From Entonaema liquescens (lineage: Eukaryota > Ascomycota > Sordariomycetes > Xylariales > Xylariaceae), in NCBI GenBank assembly GCA_902805475.1, contig CADCSX010000006.1:3286001-3350000 (forward strand): 64,000 nt of DNA, read 5' to 3'. Shown in pieces: positions 22,001 to 36,300 of the stretch. The translations under genes were made by a program, and so were the position numbers. Each line of letters begins with the position of its first letter. The first letter of the stretch is position 1. The notes below the pieces were generated by a model. It saw nothing but the letters and a program-made list of their open reading frames with translations. It searched no databases and had not been told where the DNA came from.

Positions 22001-25000
22001 TATTTTTTAATTATATTATATTTTTATTTAGTTTATATATTTTAATAAAATATATTAATTTATTTTTTTAAAAAACGAAAATTATTTCGTATCGTTTTAT
22101 TTATTAAATATATTTAAAATATACGTTTTTTAATCTTTTATAATTTTTTTTAATATTTAGGTTTATTATTATTAAATTTATATTATTTATAAAACCAATT
22201 ATAAATATTCCGTTTTTTTTTTAATTTTTTATAAAATATTAATATATATAAAATAAATAAAATAAAGGATAATAAAAACTTTTATAAAATATTTATTTAA
22301 AAACTTATTTTTAAATTGAATTTATTTTTAAATATTAACTATATTTTTCTATTTTTTAAATAATTTTTAATTTATTTTATTATTTATTTAAAAAATTTTT
22401 TTTTTTTAAAAATATATAATAATTTTTTTAAAATAATATAATTAAATATTTTTATTATATTAAATTATAATAATAATATTTTTATTCTATTTTTCTATAT
22501 TAAATATATTATTTTTACTATTATTTTAACAATTATTTTTATTAATTTATATATATTTAAAATATTTTTTCTTTTTTAATTTCTTTTAATTTAAATAATA
22601 TAATAATTTTTATTATATAAAACCTTATTAAATAATATTTATAATAAAAATTATTTATTATTATTATTATAATAACCTTAAATAATAATTTATTATATTT
22701 ATATAAAAATCTTATTAATATTCCATTTTTTTAAAACTTTTTATTTTTTTATAACTATTAATATATTTTTAACCGTTTTTTATTTTATATAATTATTAAT
22801 TATAAATTTTTTATTAAACATTTTATTAAAAATTATATTTATAAAATTCAAATCTAAATTTAAAAAAAACCTTATTTAAAATACATTTATTTTTTATATA
22901 TAAATAACTACTTATAATTATTTACTTATATTTCTTTTTAATATTAATATAATCTTATTTTTTATATTAATTTATTAACTTTTAAATTAAATTTATTTTT
23001 TTTAATTTTTATAAAAATTTATTATTTTTTAATATTTTTACTATTATTTTTTACTATTAAACTTTCTTTATTTCTTATATTATTTTATAATATATTTTTA
23101 TTATATTAATATTTTATTTTTAATTTTGTATTATTTTTATATTTTATTATTTTCTTTTTTTATATAATATTATTTTTTTATTTTAATAATTTATTTAATT
23201 TATTATTTAATTATTATAAATAAAATTATTTTCTATTTTAATATTATTAAATTTATTATCTTTTAAAATTCCTTTATTATATAATTAATATAAAAATTTA
23301 ATCTTTTAAAATTTAAAAAGAAATTTAATATTAATAATTTTTTTATTTTTACCTTTATTATTATTTAATTAAAATCTTTTTATACTTATCTTTTACATTT
23401 TTTATAAAATTTATTTTAAATATTTTTTATAATAATTTTAATTAATTATATTTTATAATCTAATTTTATTTAATTTAATTTTTAAAATATTATATATAAT
23501 ATTTTTATATTTATTTACATTAAATTAATCATCAAATCCCTTTAATTCCTTATTATTTTTATAAATTAACCTTTTACCATAATTAAACTTAACCATTATT
23601 ATTCCACTAATTTTAATAAAATATTTAAATTACTTATTATTCTATTTTTTTTATCTTAAATAAAATAATATATATTAAAATTCTTTATTATAATATATTT
23701 CCTATTTCTTTTTTTATTATTTATTTTTTAAAAAAAATTATATTTTATTACCTTTTTTAATTTTATATAAATATTTTATATTATTATTATTCCACATACA
23801 ATATATAACTTATATATTACCTAATTATATCCCATTTTATTTATAATTTTAATTATATATACTATAATTTATTTTATATTATTTTATAATTATTAATTAA
23901 TAAATTATATAATCCTTTTTTTTATAAATTATAATTTTTATATTATAATTAAATTTAAATTATTTTATATTTTTAAAATTTAAAATAATATTTTATTATT
24001 TTATATTATATTTTAATATATTATTTTTATTTTTATTATTATATATTTTTAAAAAATTACATATTATTTTATTTTTATATATAAATTATTTATTTAAATA
24101 AAATTAATCCAATTTTAAATATTATTATTAATATTAAAAATAACATTAAAAAAATATATATTATTTTTAATATATTTATTATATATACCATTTTTTTAAA
24201 TTTTCTTTTAAACGTTTTAATAATTAAAAAAAATAATCCTAAACCTATAATATTATTTAATTTATTTTTTAAAAGGTTTTTTTTTCTTACTTTCTTTAAA
24301 TATTATAAATGTAAAATTATTATAAATAATATAAATTATATTTAAAAAATATCTAAATTTTTTTTTCTTTAAATTATTATAATTTATATATATATATTTC
24401 TTTTACTTTTTTTTTTTATTTTTTTTATTTTATTATAATCTTTATTTTAAGTTAAATAAAAATTATTATAATTTTTATATTTAATTTTTTTATACAATTT
24501 CTTTTTTTTTATATATATTATATCTATATATTTATTATATTTTATTTATTATTTGTAATATTTTATTATATAATTAAAATTGTAATATTTATAATATTAA
24601 TTTATTTTTATATTTTTTATAAAAAATTTATATTAAAAAACTTTATTTTTTAAAATAATTTATTATTATATAAAATTTTTATTATTTTTAATAAAATTAT
24701 TTTTATAATTAATATTATATAGTTAATTTTTTTTAAATACTATATTAATTTTAAATTTTTAATATTTTATTAATTTTTTATTTTAATATTTATTAATAAT
24801 TTTTTAAAATTAATATATATATTTTATAATTTATTTATTTTAAAATTCTTTATTATAAAAAAAGAATTGGTTAATATTTATGATTTAATTTTCGAAAATG
24901 TTTTTTATTTATTTTTATTTATTTTTATTTATAAATTTTTATATTTTTTTAAAATATAATTATTATAATTTTATTTTAAAATTTTTATATTACTATTATT

Positions 25001-25667
25001 TCTTATTTTTTTAAAATTTAATTAATTATTTTTATTATTATTTTTTAATTTTTTTTTAATTATTTTTAAATTTATTAAATTTTTTTTAATAATAATTTTT
25101 TTATTTTTTATAATAAAATTATTATTATATTATTTTAGATTTAATTATTTATAATTATTATATTTATTTATAATTATTTTATTATTTATAAGTTTTAAAA
25201 AATTTTAATAATATTTATTTTTTTAAAAATTTTTATTTTTATTTTTTTTTATATATTTTTAAATATAATTAATTTAATATACTATTATTTCATTTTTATT
25301 CTTTAAATAATATATAAATATTATATCTTTTTTTTATTACTTTAATAATTTATATTTTTAATTTATTAATTTTTATTTTATTTTTTTTATATATTAAATT
25401 TATTAATATTTTAAATAATATTATAATTATTTTTTTATATTTTTTTTATTTATTTATTTTTTCTAATTATTTATTATTATTATTGTTATTATTATTGTTA
25501 TTATTATTATTATTTATTATAATTAATTTAAATATATTACGTATTAAATTTTTTATTATTATTTTAATATTAATATTTTCAAATAATACCACTATTATAA
25601 TTATAATATAAAATTATTATTAATTTTTTATAATATTATATTATTTAATAATAAAATTAATATAAAA
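19071..25667 (-). mobile_element. LINE copy B, near full length
   Basis: The (ATT)n tail at 19071-19092 marks the 3' end. The body can be followed against copy C through shared landmarks: the A/G-rich block near 20570-20830, and the internal (ATT)n/(GTT)n run at 25467-25513. The shared 5' end near 25648 reads ataatattatattat. Compared with C it lacks about 50 bp near the 5' end, between short direct repeats. No open frames survive. A 13 bp flanking match (19058-19070 with 25668-25680, one mismatch) is only weak evidence of a target duplication. Confidence 0.8.
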
Positions 25668-26269
25668 TATAAATTTTTTTAAAAATTTAATTATTAATAT
25701 AATTAAATAATATATAAATTATAAATTATATATAAAATAATAATAATAAAAAATATTAATATAAAATTTTTAAAAAAATATAATTTTATTTTTAAAATTA
25801 ATAATAAAAGAAATTTATATTATAATTAAAAAATTTAATATCTAATATTTTATTTAAAAAAAATTTAAAAAAATAAATAAATAATTTAAATAGTTTAATT
25901 AAGTTAATAAAAAAATAATAATTAAATTTAATTATAATAAAAAATTAATTTATTAAAATAATAAAAAATTAAAAAGTTTTAATATTTAATTTAATATATA
26001 TTAATATATATATTATATATATAATATTATAAAAATTAATTAAAATAAAATTAAATTATATATTATAATTAATTAAAATTTTTATAAAAAATATTTAAAA
26101 TAAATTTTATAAAAAAAAAATATTTATAAAAGAATTTTAATTTAATAATTTTAAAAATTAAAATAAAATAGTTTTTAATATTAAAATTTTTTTTAAATTT
26201 TAAAAATTTAAATTTATATATTAATTATTTAATAAAAAAATTCTAAAAAAAAAATAAATTTATAATATT

Positions 26270-26485
26270 TATTAATAAGTACGTACGTAAAAAGAATAAT
26301 AATAAAGTAATAATAAATAAATAACTAAATTAAAATTAATATATTAATGATATTTAAAAAAAAAAAACTATTTATTATTAAAAAACGGAAAAAACGCGTT
26401 TTTTATATAATTTAAAATATATAAATATTTCTTTATATTAAATATATATTATGACGTAATATGTACGGTTATTATTTAATTATTA
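26270..26485. repeat. Left LTR
   Basis: 216 bp direct repeat matching 32591-32804, differing mainly at C/T and G/A positions. It retains more CpG (ACGTACGTA near its start) than surrounding DNA. The bases preceding it are the ATATT target copy. Confidence 0.85.
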
Positions 26486-29400
26486 TTTATTTTATTTTTT
26501 TTTCGTAATTAATTAATTGCAAATTTAATATTTATTTCACGTTTCATTTATTTTTTTAATTATAAGTTAATTTGGTTGTTTTCCATTAATATTTTCATTG
26601 TTTCATTAAAGGATGTTTTGGTTATTACGTTTAACGTAACTAATTTATAAACTTAAGTTTTTATTATTCGCGAACGACCCGTTAACAAAAATATATAAGC
26701 GTAAGTTTCAAAAATTTAAGTTAATATAATAAAACTTTTATTTTTAATTGTTTATTTATTATTAAATCTTAATGTTAAAACCTTTAATTTTTTTTAATTC
26801 CGGTTTTATTTATTATACCGTTATTATATAATTAAATGTAATTTTAAATTAATAAATTAATAAAATATACGTTTTTTAAATTTTTTATTTTATAAATTGT
26901 TTAATTATGTTCGAAAATTTTAAATTTAATAATTTAAGTTTTTTAATTTAATTTTTTTAAATAGTGGAAACTTTGTAATTTTTTTTATAAACCGTGATAT
27001 GTAAGTTATGAAAGTTTTTAATTTCTTTATTTAATATTTTTTAAAAACGTATTTTAATTTTTATTTTAATTAATATTTTATTTTTTACGGTGAAAACTTT
27101 ATAATATTAATATTAAAAATATTATTTATTTAAAAACCGGTAATTTTAAATAAATTTATAATTATTATTATTAAATAAAATTTAAATATTAATAATTTTA
27201 TATATAATTTTTTTTATTTATAATTTAAATAAATTTCGAATTAATATATATTAAATTTAATAAAATTATATAATAATTTATTAATATATAATAACGTTTT
27301 TTCGAGATATTTATATTTTAATTTAATTAATATTTATATAAAAATTATCTTTAATATAAGCGTTTTAAATTAAATATAAATTATGGTAATATTTTTTATT
27401 ATGATTTTTATTTTTTTTAATGAAATATAAAAGTTAAAATTAAAATAAATCGTTAATTAATTTTTTAAATAATAAATATCTAAATTATAATTAATTTTTT
27501 ATCAAGGTTATTATAATTTTAAATTATTAATTATAATTTTTTATAAAAAACGGGGGTACTTTTATCTTTAATTTTACGGACCATTTATAATTTAAAAATT
27601 ATTATACTTTTATACATTTTTAAATCATATATTATTAATTTTAAAATGCCTTTTTTAAATAAAACATTTAATTTTTTTATATTTAAAATCTTATATGGTT
27701 TTTTTAATATTATTGTTTTTTCGTTTTTTTAAAATTATATTATTAAAATAAAATTATTTCGTTTTTTAATAATAATAAATAATGTAATAATGTAAAAAAA
27801 GTTATTAATAAATATAAGGTTTTTTTCGAAAATAATTTAGTAATTATTAAAATTAAAAATAAATTTTAGTAATTTAATTTTAAGTTTTTTAATTAATATT
27901 AATTTTTTTTAAGTTAAATATAAAGTTTAATATAAGAGTTTTGGAACGTAAATATGTTGTTAAATATGTTTAAAGCGATAATGACATTTTTATTAATGAT
28001 TAAAATAATTTTATATAATTTCTTTTATTTATTTTTTTTTTAATAAATAAGTATTTTACTATTAATAAAGAAAAATATTAGGAAAAATTTTTTAATATTA
28101 AAATTGTTACGAATATTTAAAGCGTTATAAATTAAATATTGTAATTTAATTTTTTTAATTTTTATTATTATTTTTTAAATTATTTATATTTTTTGCGTTT
28201 GTAAAAAAGTAAATAACAAATTTATATTAATTTTTAAATAAATATCAAAAATTAGGAAAATTAGGATAAAATTATTTAAATTAACGGTATTGTTTATTAT
28301 TTTAATAATTATTTAAAATTATAATGTGTTTAAAATAAAATTTTAAAATTTAATTATTATAATTTCATATGTTTAATAAATAAAATTATAATATTTTTTA
28401 ACTTTATTAATTAATTAATATATTGTAATTAATATTTAATAATAGGTAATTTTAACTATACGAACTTTATTTTTAAATTTGATATTATTAAAGTTAATTC
28501 CGGTATTATATATAATAATATTTGGAAATTTAAAATAAATATTAATTTAATATTATTTTAATATTTCTCATATTTCTTTAATTAATAGATTTTTTATAAA
28601 ATGTATTATTTAAAAATTTATAATTGTATTAATTATATATAAAATTAATTATTTATTAAAATATATAATATTAATAATTACTTCGTAATTAAAATTTATA
28701 TTAAAATTTTTTAAATTAAATTTAAATTTTTATAAAATTTTATTTTTAATTTGGTAATAATAATAAAATTTATTAATTTTTTTAAAGTTATTAATATTAA
28801 CATTATACTTTAATTTATTTAGTAAATTATAAAATTTATTAATTAATAAATAATTAAAACGGATATAAAAATATTACAATTTATTTTTTATAAAATAAGT
28901 AATATTTTTAAAATAAAACCATAAATATCTTTATTTTTTAATAATATTAATTATTATTTTATTTTTATATATTAGTTAATTAATAACATTATTAAAATAT
29001 ATACTTAATTAATTTATATTTTTTAAAAAAAGTAAAAATAAAATATTTAATTTTATAACGTAAAAATTTATTTTATTAAATAGAATATTAATTATAATTA
29101 TTTTTAAAATTTTAATTAATTGTTTATTATTAAATTTAATATTCTTTTTTTATGCAAAATTTATTTATCTTTAATTATTAATTTAAATATTTTTTAATAA
29201 AAATAAAATATTAATTTTTTCCAATTGTAAATATATATATTATATTTATATTAAGTATAATACTTTAAAAAATACTTTTTATATATTAATTTAAAATAAA
29301 AATAATATTAAACTTTTTATTATTTAAATTTAAAAATAAATTAACAACTTTTTTATTTTAATTAAGTTTTAAATTAAAGTTATTAATCTTTTTAAAATAT

Positions 29401-30226
29401 ATTAAAAAAATTACATAGTTTTTTTTAAAAAAACTTTACTTAACTTTCTATACTTTTTTAACTTTTTTTTATTTATATTTTAAATACTTTATTAATTAAT
29501 ATTTTTTTTTCTTATAAACTTAATAATAACATTTCCATTTTTTTATTTATTTAAAGCTATATTTATTTTTTTATCGTTATAATAATATTTTTAATTAACG
29601 TAATTAATATAATTATTATTATTATTATTATTATATCCATTGATTAAAAATTATTATACACTTTTTATAATTTTATATATTTTAATTAATATTTAAAATT
29701 TACTTATTAAATTTTTAAATTACGTAAATAATATAAAAAAAACATATTAAAATTAAAGTACAATTTAACATATTTAATATATTATAATAATAAACTATTA
29801 TTTGCTTTAAAAATTATAATTTAAAGTTTTTTAATATAATAAAAATTTATTAAAAAATAATTAAAATATTTTTATATCGTTTTTTTTTTAATTTTATTTT
29901 TTTATTTTAATATTAAAAAATATTATTATTGTTTAATTATAATAATATTAAATATTATTTTATTTAATATTAAAATAATGTTTTATAACAAAATATATAT
30001 TTATAAAATATTAATATTAAAATGCATTATAAAAAAAATAAATAATTATTTTTTCGGTTAAAATAGTAAAAAATATAATATAAAATTATATTAATTAAAT
30101 TTTTATTATATAATATATATTTAAAAAAAAACTTAAATTTATTTTTAAAAATATTATATAATTTCTTTATATAATTATTTTTAATATGTTAAATCTTTTT
30201 AAAATATTTTACGATAATAAAAAAAA

Positions 30227-31043
30227 AAATGATGTTACTTTAAAATTACTTTACCGGATTTATAATACAAATTATTTAAAATTATAATTATTAACAATTA
30301 CGTATAAATATTATCGTAAATTGACAATTTTATAATTTTACCTTATTACCTTAAGTTAAATTTAATATTTCTTAACTATAATAATAAATATTTATATATA
30401 TTTTAAAATATTTTAATTGTTTAAATTTTAATTAATTAATTAATATTAATTTTAAAAAAATACGATTATATTTTATAAAGTTATTTTAAAAATAATTTAT
30501 AATTAAAAAGTAATAATTTATAAATAAACGCTAGTAATTTTTAAATAATAATAAAGTAATTTATAAATAAAATTATATTAATTTATAAATAAAGATATTT
30601 TTATATTATTTTCTTTTGACATTAACGCTTTTAATAAAAATTATTTACATATTTTTAATCGGCGCAATTACACACATTTAACGGTATTAATTTCGTAAAT
30701 AAATAATTTAAATTAAAAAAGATATTATTAAATAATAAAATAATGCGTGCCACATATGTTGTTAACAACGTTAAGTATTTAAATATAATTAATTTCCTAT
30801 ATAAATATAAACTTAAAACGAAATTTAACATTATTTATAACATTTGATTTCGCTTTTCCTTATTTAAAAATAAAAACGTAACGTTTTAAAAATATTTACT
30901 TTTCATTATTTACATTGTGAAATTTAAAAAATTATAAAGCCATATTATTTTATTAATAATTTTAATTACTAATTACTTACAAATGTTTAATAAGGTAATC
31001 TACATTATAAATCCGGTAAAATAATTTTAAAATAATATTATTT
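30227..31043. mobile_element. hAT-type element, family 1 copy 1
   Basis: 817 bp, same length as copy 3. Terminal inverted repeats of about 50 bp follow the family pattern AAGTGATGTTATTTTAARA...CCGGAYTTATAATGTAAATTA with RIP changes. Flanked by eight As on each side (30219-30226 and 31044-31051), consistent with an 8 bp target duplication although low in information. It lies inside the LTR retrotransposon. No transposase, so probably a non-autonomous element. Confidence 0.83.
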
Positions 31044-32590
31044 AAAAAAAATATATTTTATTAATAATATATATTAAAAATATTTTATAATAAATTTAAA
31101 CTTATTAATTATTAATAAATATAAAGATTTATTTTTAAAAACTTATTATTTATATAAATAATAAAACCATTTTAAAAAAAAACCGTAATTTTTTATTAAT
31201 AAATTTATTTTATTTATTTTAACATTTAAAAAAAACATTAAAATTATATATAAGCCATTTAATAACGGTTTAAAAAATTTAAAAATATTTCCCGTAATAA
31301 AAAAGATAATTTACTTTTACATTAAATTAATTCTTTATTTAAAGTTATATTTTAATATATTATTTATTTATTTTAAATAAAATATAAACGGATTTTATAA
31401 AGTAATAATAAAAAAAAGTAAAAGAAAAAAATTAAATATTATTTAAAAATTACTTTAAATTTTTTATTAAAATTAAATTATTAAATATTAATAATTTAAT
31501 ACTTTTTATAAATTAAAAATAAAATACTTTTTAAAAAAACGAAATAATAAAATGCGTAATAAAGAAAAAAACTATATCGAAAAAAAAGAAAATACTATTA
31601 ATTATAAAATAAATAAAGTAAATTAAATATAAAAAACAAAATTTTTAACAAAAATAATATTAAAAAAAAAATTTACTTTATATATATAACTTTATAAACA
31701 AACATTTATAAATTAAAAAACGTTAATTATTAATATATTAATATTTAAAAATATATAAATCTTTATACGTTAAAATAAATAAATTTTTTTTAATATTATA
31801 AATTAAAATTTTTTATATTAATATATTAAATTATTTCCGTTAAACTTTTTTTAATTTATTAAAATTCTAAACCGGTAAATTATGTATTTATATAAAATTA
31901 ATAAAAAATTCCATATAATAAATATTATATTAACTTATATAAATACTTTATTACATTAACGTAATTTTTAATATTAATTGTAATAATTTTAATATAATTA
32001 CAAAATTTATTATTATAAATTTTTAAAATCACTTTTTATATTTATTTAATATTTCTTTAAATATTCGAACATATAAAACGTTTTTATTAATAATTTCGAA
32101 ATTTATTTAAATAAAAAATACTTTTATATTTTTTTTTTAAAACATTATTTTTATAAAATTTATTATTTTTTATTTTACCATTACATAATCGAAATATTAA
32201 ATAAAAATTATAATAATTTAATTAAAAAAATAATTTAATAATTTTTATAATTCATTTATATTTGCTTACTTAATTAAATTATTATCTATAATTTAAGTTT
32301 ATATTTACATAAAATTCTTTAATTATAATATTATAAAAGAAATTAATATTATAAATAATAAAAATATTAATAATAATAATAAATTTAAATTATTATATAT
32401 AAATATAAACTCGAATAAATTATAAAATAAGATAAAATAATAACCCATTATAAACAATTTAATTATTTTAATAAAAAGTATTATATTAATATTATATATA
32501 TTATTATAATAAAATCTTTTAAATTATTATAATAATAATTTTTTTAATTTTATTAATTTATATTATTATGAATTTAATAATATTAATTAA

Positions 32591-32804
32591 TATTAATAAA
32601 TATATACGTAAAAAAAATAATAATAAAATAATAATAAATAAATAAATAAATTAAAATTAATATATTAATAATGTTTAAAGAAAAAACTATTTACTATTAA
32701 AAAATAAAAAAAACGCGTTTTTTATATAATTTAAAATATATAAGCATTTTTTTATGTTAAATACGTACTATTACATAATACGTACAATTATCATTCAACT
32801 ATCA
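32591..32804. repeat. Right LTR
   Basis: 214 bp direct repeat matching 26270-26485. It ends CAACTATCA, keeping the canonical CA terminus lost from the left LTR, and is followed by the second ATATT. Confidence 0.85.
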
Positions 32805-33384
32805 ATATTAAAATAAAAAATATTTATTTTATAAATATTAATTAATAAATTAAATAAATTATTAAAATAAAAAAACGATTTTATAAAAAAAAATTTAATA
32901 AAATGTAAAAATAATATAAAATTTAAAATAAAATATTAAAATAATAAAAATATATTATAAATTAATAATAAAAAATAATAATAAAAATATTAAAAAGTAA
33001 TTATAAATAGGAATTTATATATAAAAAAAGATATATATTTTAAATAATATTTTTTTAAAATTTAAATTTAAATTTTAAAATTATTATAATTAATAAATTA
33101 TTTTATATAAAATTTATATTAAAAAAATATATAAAATAAAAAAAAATTAAAAATATATTATAAATAATAATATTATAAATAATAATTATAATAAAAATAA
33201 ATAAATAATAAAAAATATAAATTAATAAAAATAATTATTAAAATAATAATTAAAATAATATATTTAATATAAAAAAATAAAATAAAAATATTATTATTAT
33301 AATTTAATATAATGAAAATATTTAATTATATTATTTTTTTTAAAAAAAAAAAGTTTTTAAATAAATAATAAAATAAATTAAAAA

Positions 33385-33398
33385 TTATTTAAAAATTA
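33385..33398. repeat. Target duplication of LINE C (left copy)
   Basis: TTATTTAAAAATTA at 33385-33398 recurs exactly at 40274-40287 at the other end of LINE C, and the uninterrupted site is seen in LINE D near 51015. The 14 bp length is typical of target-primed LINE insertion. Confidence 0.85.
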
Positions 33399-36300
33399 TT
33401 ATTATTATTATTATTATTCCTACTCCGTTACGCCTATATATCTAGCCCATTATGGTTAAAGCATTGCCAATATTGTTTCTTAGTAAATTTTCGGGTAAAA
33501 ACTATATTTTTACCAAAAAAAACCTAACCCGTTTCCGTTTATTTTTAATCTTCATTATATATTTACATTATACACTATTATATTTTATTAAAATCTTACT
33601 ACCCTAATAAATTAAATAATACATTTAATCGTACAAAATTACTCTTATCATTTCCATATAATTTATCCCTATTATATCTCCGTATTTTATTCAATAATTA
33701 TTTTATTATTTTTATTAAATAACCCTTTTTATTACTTCTTAATATATTAACCTTTATTAAATTATAAATAATTTTATTTCTGCCTTATTTTTTATATAAA
33801 ATATAATAATTATTTTATTAATAATATATAATAACGATACCTTTAATAAATATAATCTTATTTAACGCACATTATAAAACCATCATTTCCTCTTTTTTTT
33901 TTTTTAATATTTTTTTTTTAATCTTATCATTTTTCTTATTTAAATTTATTCCTATTTAAATTCTATATCTTTAATTTTTTATTTATTATTATACCTTATT
34001 ATTAATTTTCTTATTACAATAATGGTAACAAATTTAATAATAAACCTATTACGTCCTAAAGTTATATACCTTTTAAATATCTTAATTATTATCATCATTT
34101 TTATTTTTATATACCTTACCTTTATTTAATTTATTCTTAATATAATTATAATCTAAACTTTCTTTTTTATTTTAATTATTTAATAATTTCCTTTAATTAA
34201 TATATTTATTATTATTATATTAAGATTATTATAAAATATATTTTAATATATTTTTTTTATATTTTTTATAAATTTATTTATATTAACCATATTTTTAAAA
34301 AATAAGTAAAATAGTTAAAAATCTTAAGGTTTTAATACATTTTATGGTTTTCTTTTTAACTTTTTTTAATAATATTTAAAATTAAATACCTCTTAATTCC
34401 CGTTTTAAAACAATACTTCTTTGTTATTAAATTTTAAATATAATTTAATTATATTTTATAATTATTATAAAGTAATTTATTTATAAATTTATTATAATTA
34501 TAAAATAATATAATTTTAAGATTATTAATTATTTAAATTATAATTAATATTATATTTAATTATAATGTTAATATAATATAATTTTTAATTTATATCTTCA
34601 TTTTAATTATAATAAAATTAATCTTTATTATTTTTTATTTATTTCTTTTTTTTTTTTTATTATTATTAATTTTTTATTTTAAATTTTTAAATAAATAATT
34701 ATTTTTTTACTTTAATTTCTGCTTAAAAATCATAAATTTATTTAATAAACCATTATAAAACGTATATTTTATTATAAAACTTTCATTATATTTATTAAGA
34801 AATTTAATAAAAAATATACTTATATTATTATAGCTTAATATTTTTTTTTTTTTAAAGAATTTTTTGCTTATCCTAAGTTTTTTAAATTTTGTAACCTTAA
34901 AAAAAAGAGGTTAAATAATATATTTTTTAACAAATTAAATAAGAAATTTAATAAAAAAGATAAAGAAATTAAAATTAAAATTATTAAAGTTTTTAAGGAT
35001 TTTAAAGTTATTGGAAACATTAATGGTAATAATGAAAATAATAATGTTAAAGAATCCTTTAATAATTCCAAGGTTAAAAAAGGTAATGACTTTTTTAAAG
35101 GTAACGTTTTTTTTATTGTTAATAAATTATCTAATGATAATAGTAATTTTTTTAAAATTAAATAATGGGTTATATTTAATATAAGAAAATTATAATTAAT
35201 TTACTTTTATAACTTTATTATAATAATTTTATATATATTTTCCCCTATTTATATCCATTAAAATTTTATTAAAATTTCCTTAAACTTAAATTTTTAAGTT
35301 TTTTTTTTTCTTATTAAATTAATCGTTAACTTATATATTAATAACATTTTTAATCTTAAGAATTATTATATAATTTAATTTACCTCTTTATTATCTTCTA
35401 TAACTTTTTCGTAATTATATTATAATTTAAATATTTTTAACATTAATTTATTATATAATTTTTTTTTTTAAATTATAAATTTTATATATTTTATTATTAT
35501 ATAATACATTATTTCCTTTTATTTACATTAATATTACAATATTTTTACTTTTAATATTTCTTATTTAAATAAGAATATTTTTAATCTTATTTTTTTTATA
35601 TGTATTTAAATTAATGTTAAAATTTTGTATTTCTTTAATAATTAATAAATTTCTTTTAATTATTTATTTTTTAATAAAGATTTTAATATAACTATATTTT
35701 AAATATATCCCTAATCTTATTTCATTTTTTATGTTTATAATATTGTTTTTTTTAAAGGGTTATTTTTTTTCTATAATTTAGCTTATTTTTACTTCACATA
35801 TAAATCTTCCTTTAATTTTTTTATTAAAATGATAATAAAAAGACCTTATAATTTACCCTATTTTTTTTTTATTAAATCTTAACTTTATGTTTATAATCTT
35901 TAAAACCATTCTTAAATCTTCTTTCTTATCCTTTTTATAAAATTATTTTTATTATTATTTTTTTTTTTAAACTTAACTACCCTTTTATTTAAATATAAGT
36001 TTAATAAAAGGTATTTTATTTTATTTTTTATATATTTAACTAGTATTACCTTATATATTCTTATTATTTTTTAAAAATAAACCAATTATATTTTTTTTAA
36101 TTTTGTTATTATTCTGTTTATTTTGCTTCTTTTATTTGGTATATATCACGCAATTATTTTATATATTATAATATTCTTTATAATTTTTATATATATTTTC
36201 TTTACCTTTAAAAAATTACATCTTTATATAAATATTATTAACCTCAAAAAAATATGCCATTATTTTTCCATTTTTATTTTAATTATCTTTAAATATTTTA

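Larger units (their letters stand above)
26270..32804. mobile_element. LTR retrotransposon with 5-bp TSD
   Basis: Direct repeats at 26270-26485 and 32591-32804 (about 215 bp) are collinear, including a shared acgcgttttttatataattt block. The 3' copy ends in TCA where the 5' copy ends in TTA; both begin TA, consistent with TG changed by RIP. The element is flanked on both sides by ATATT (26265-26269 and 32805-32809). The interior has no readable protein, so Gypsy versus Copia cannot be decided. After removal of the nested hAT element the interior is about 5.3 kb, normal for either. It sits in LINE F. Confidence 0.88.
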
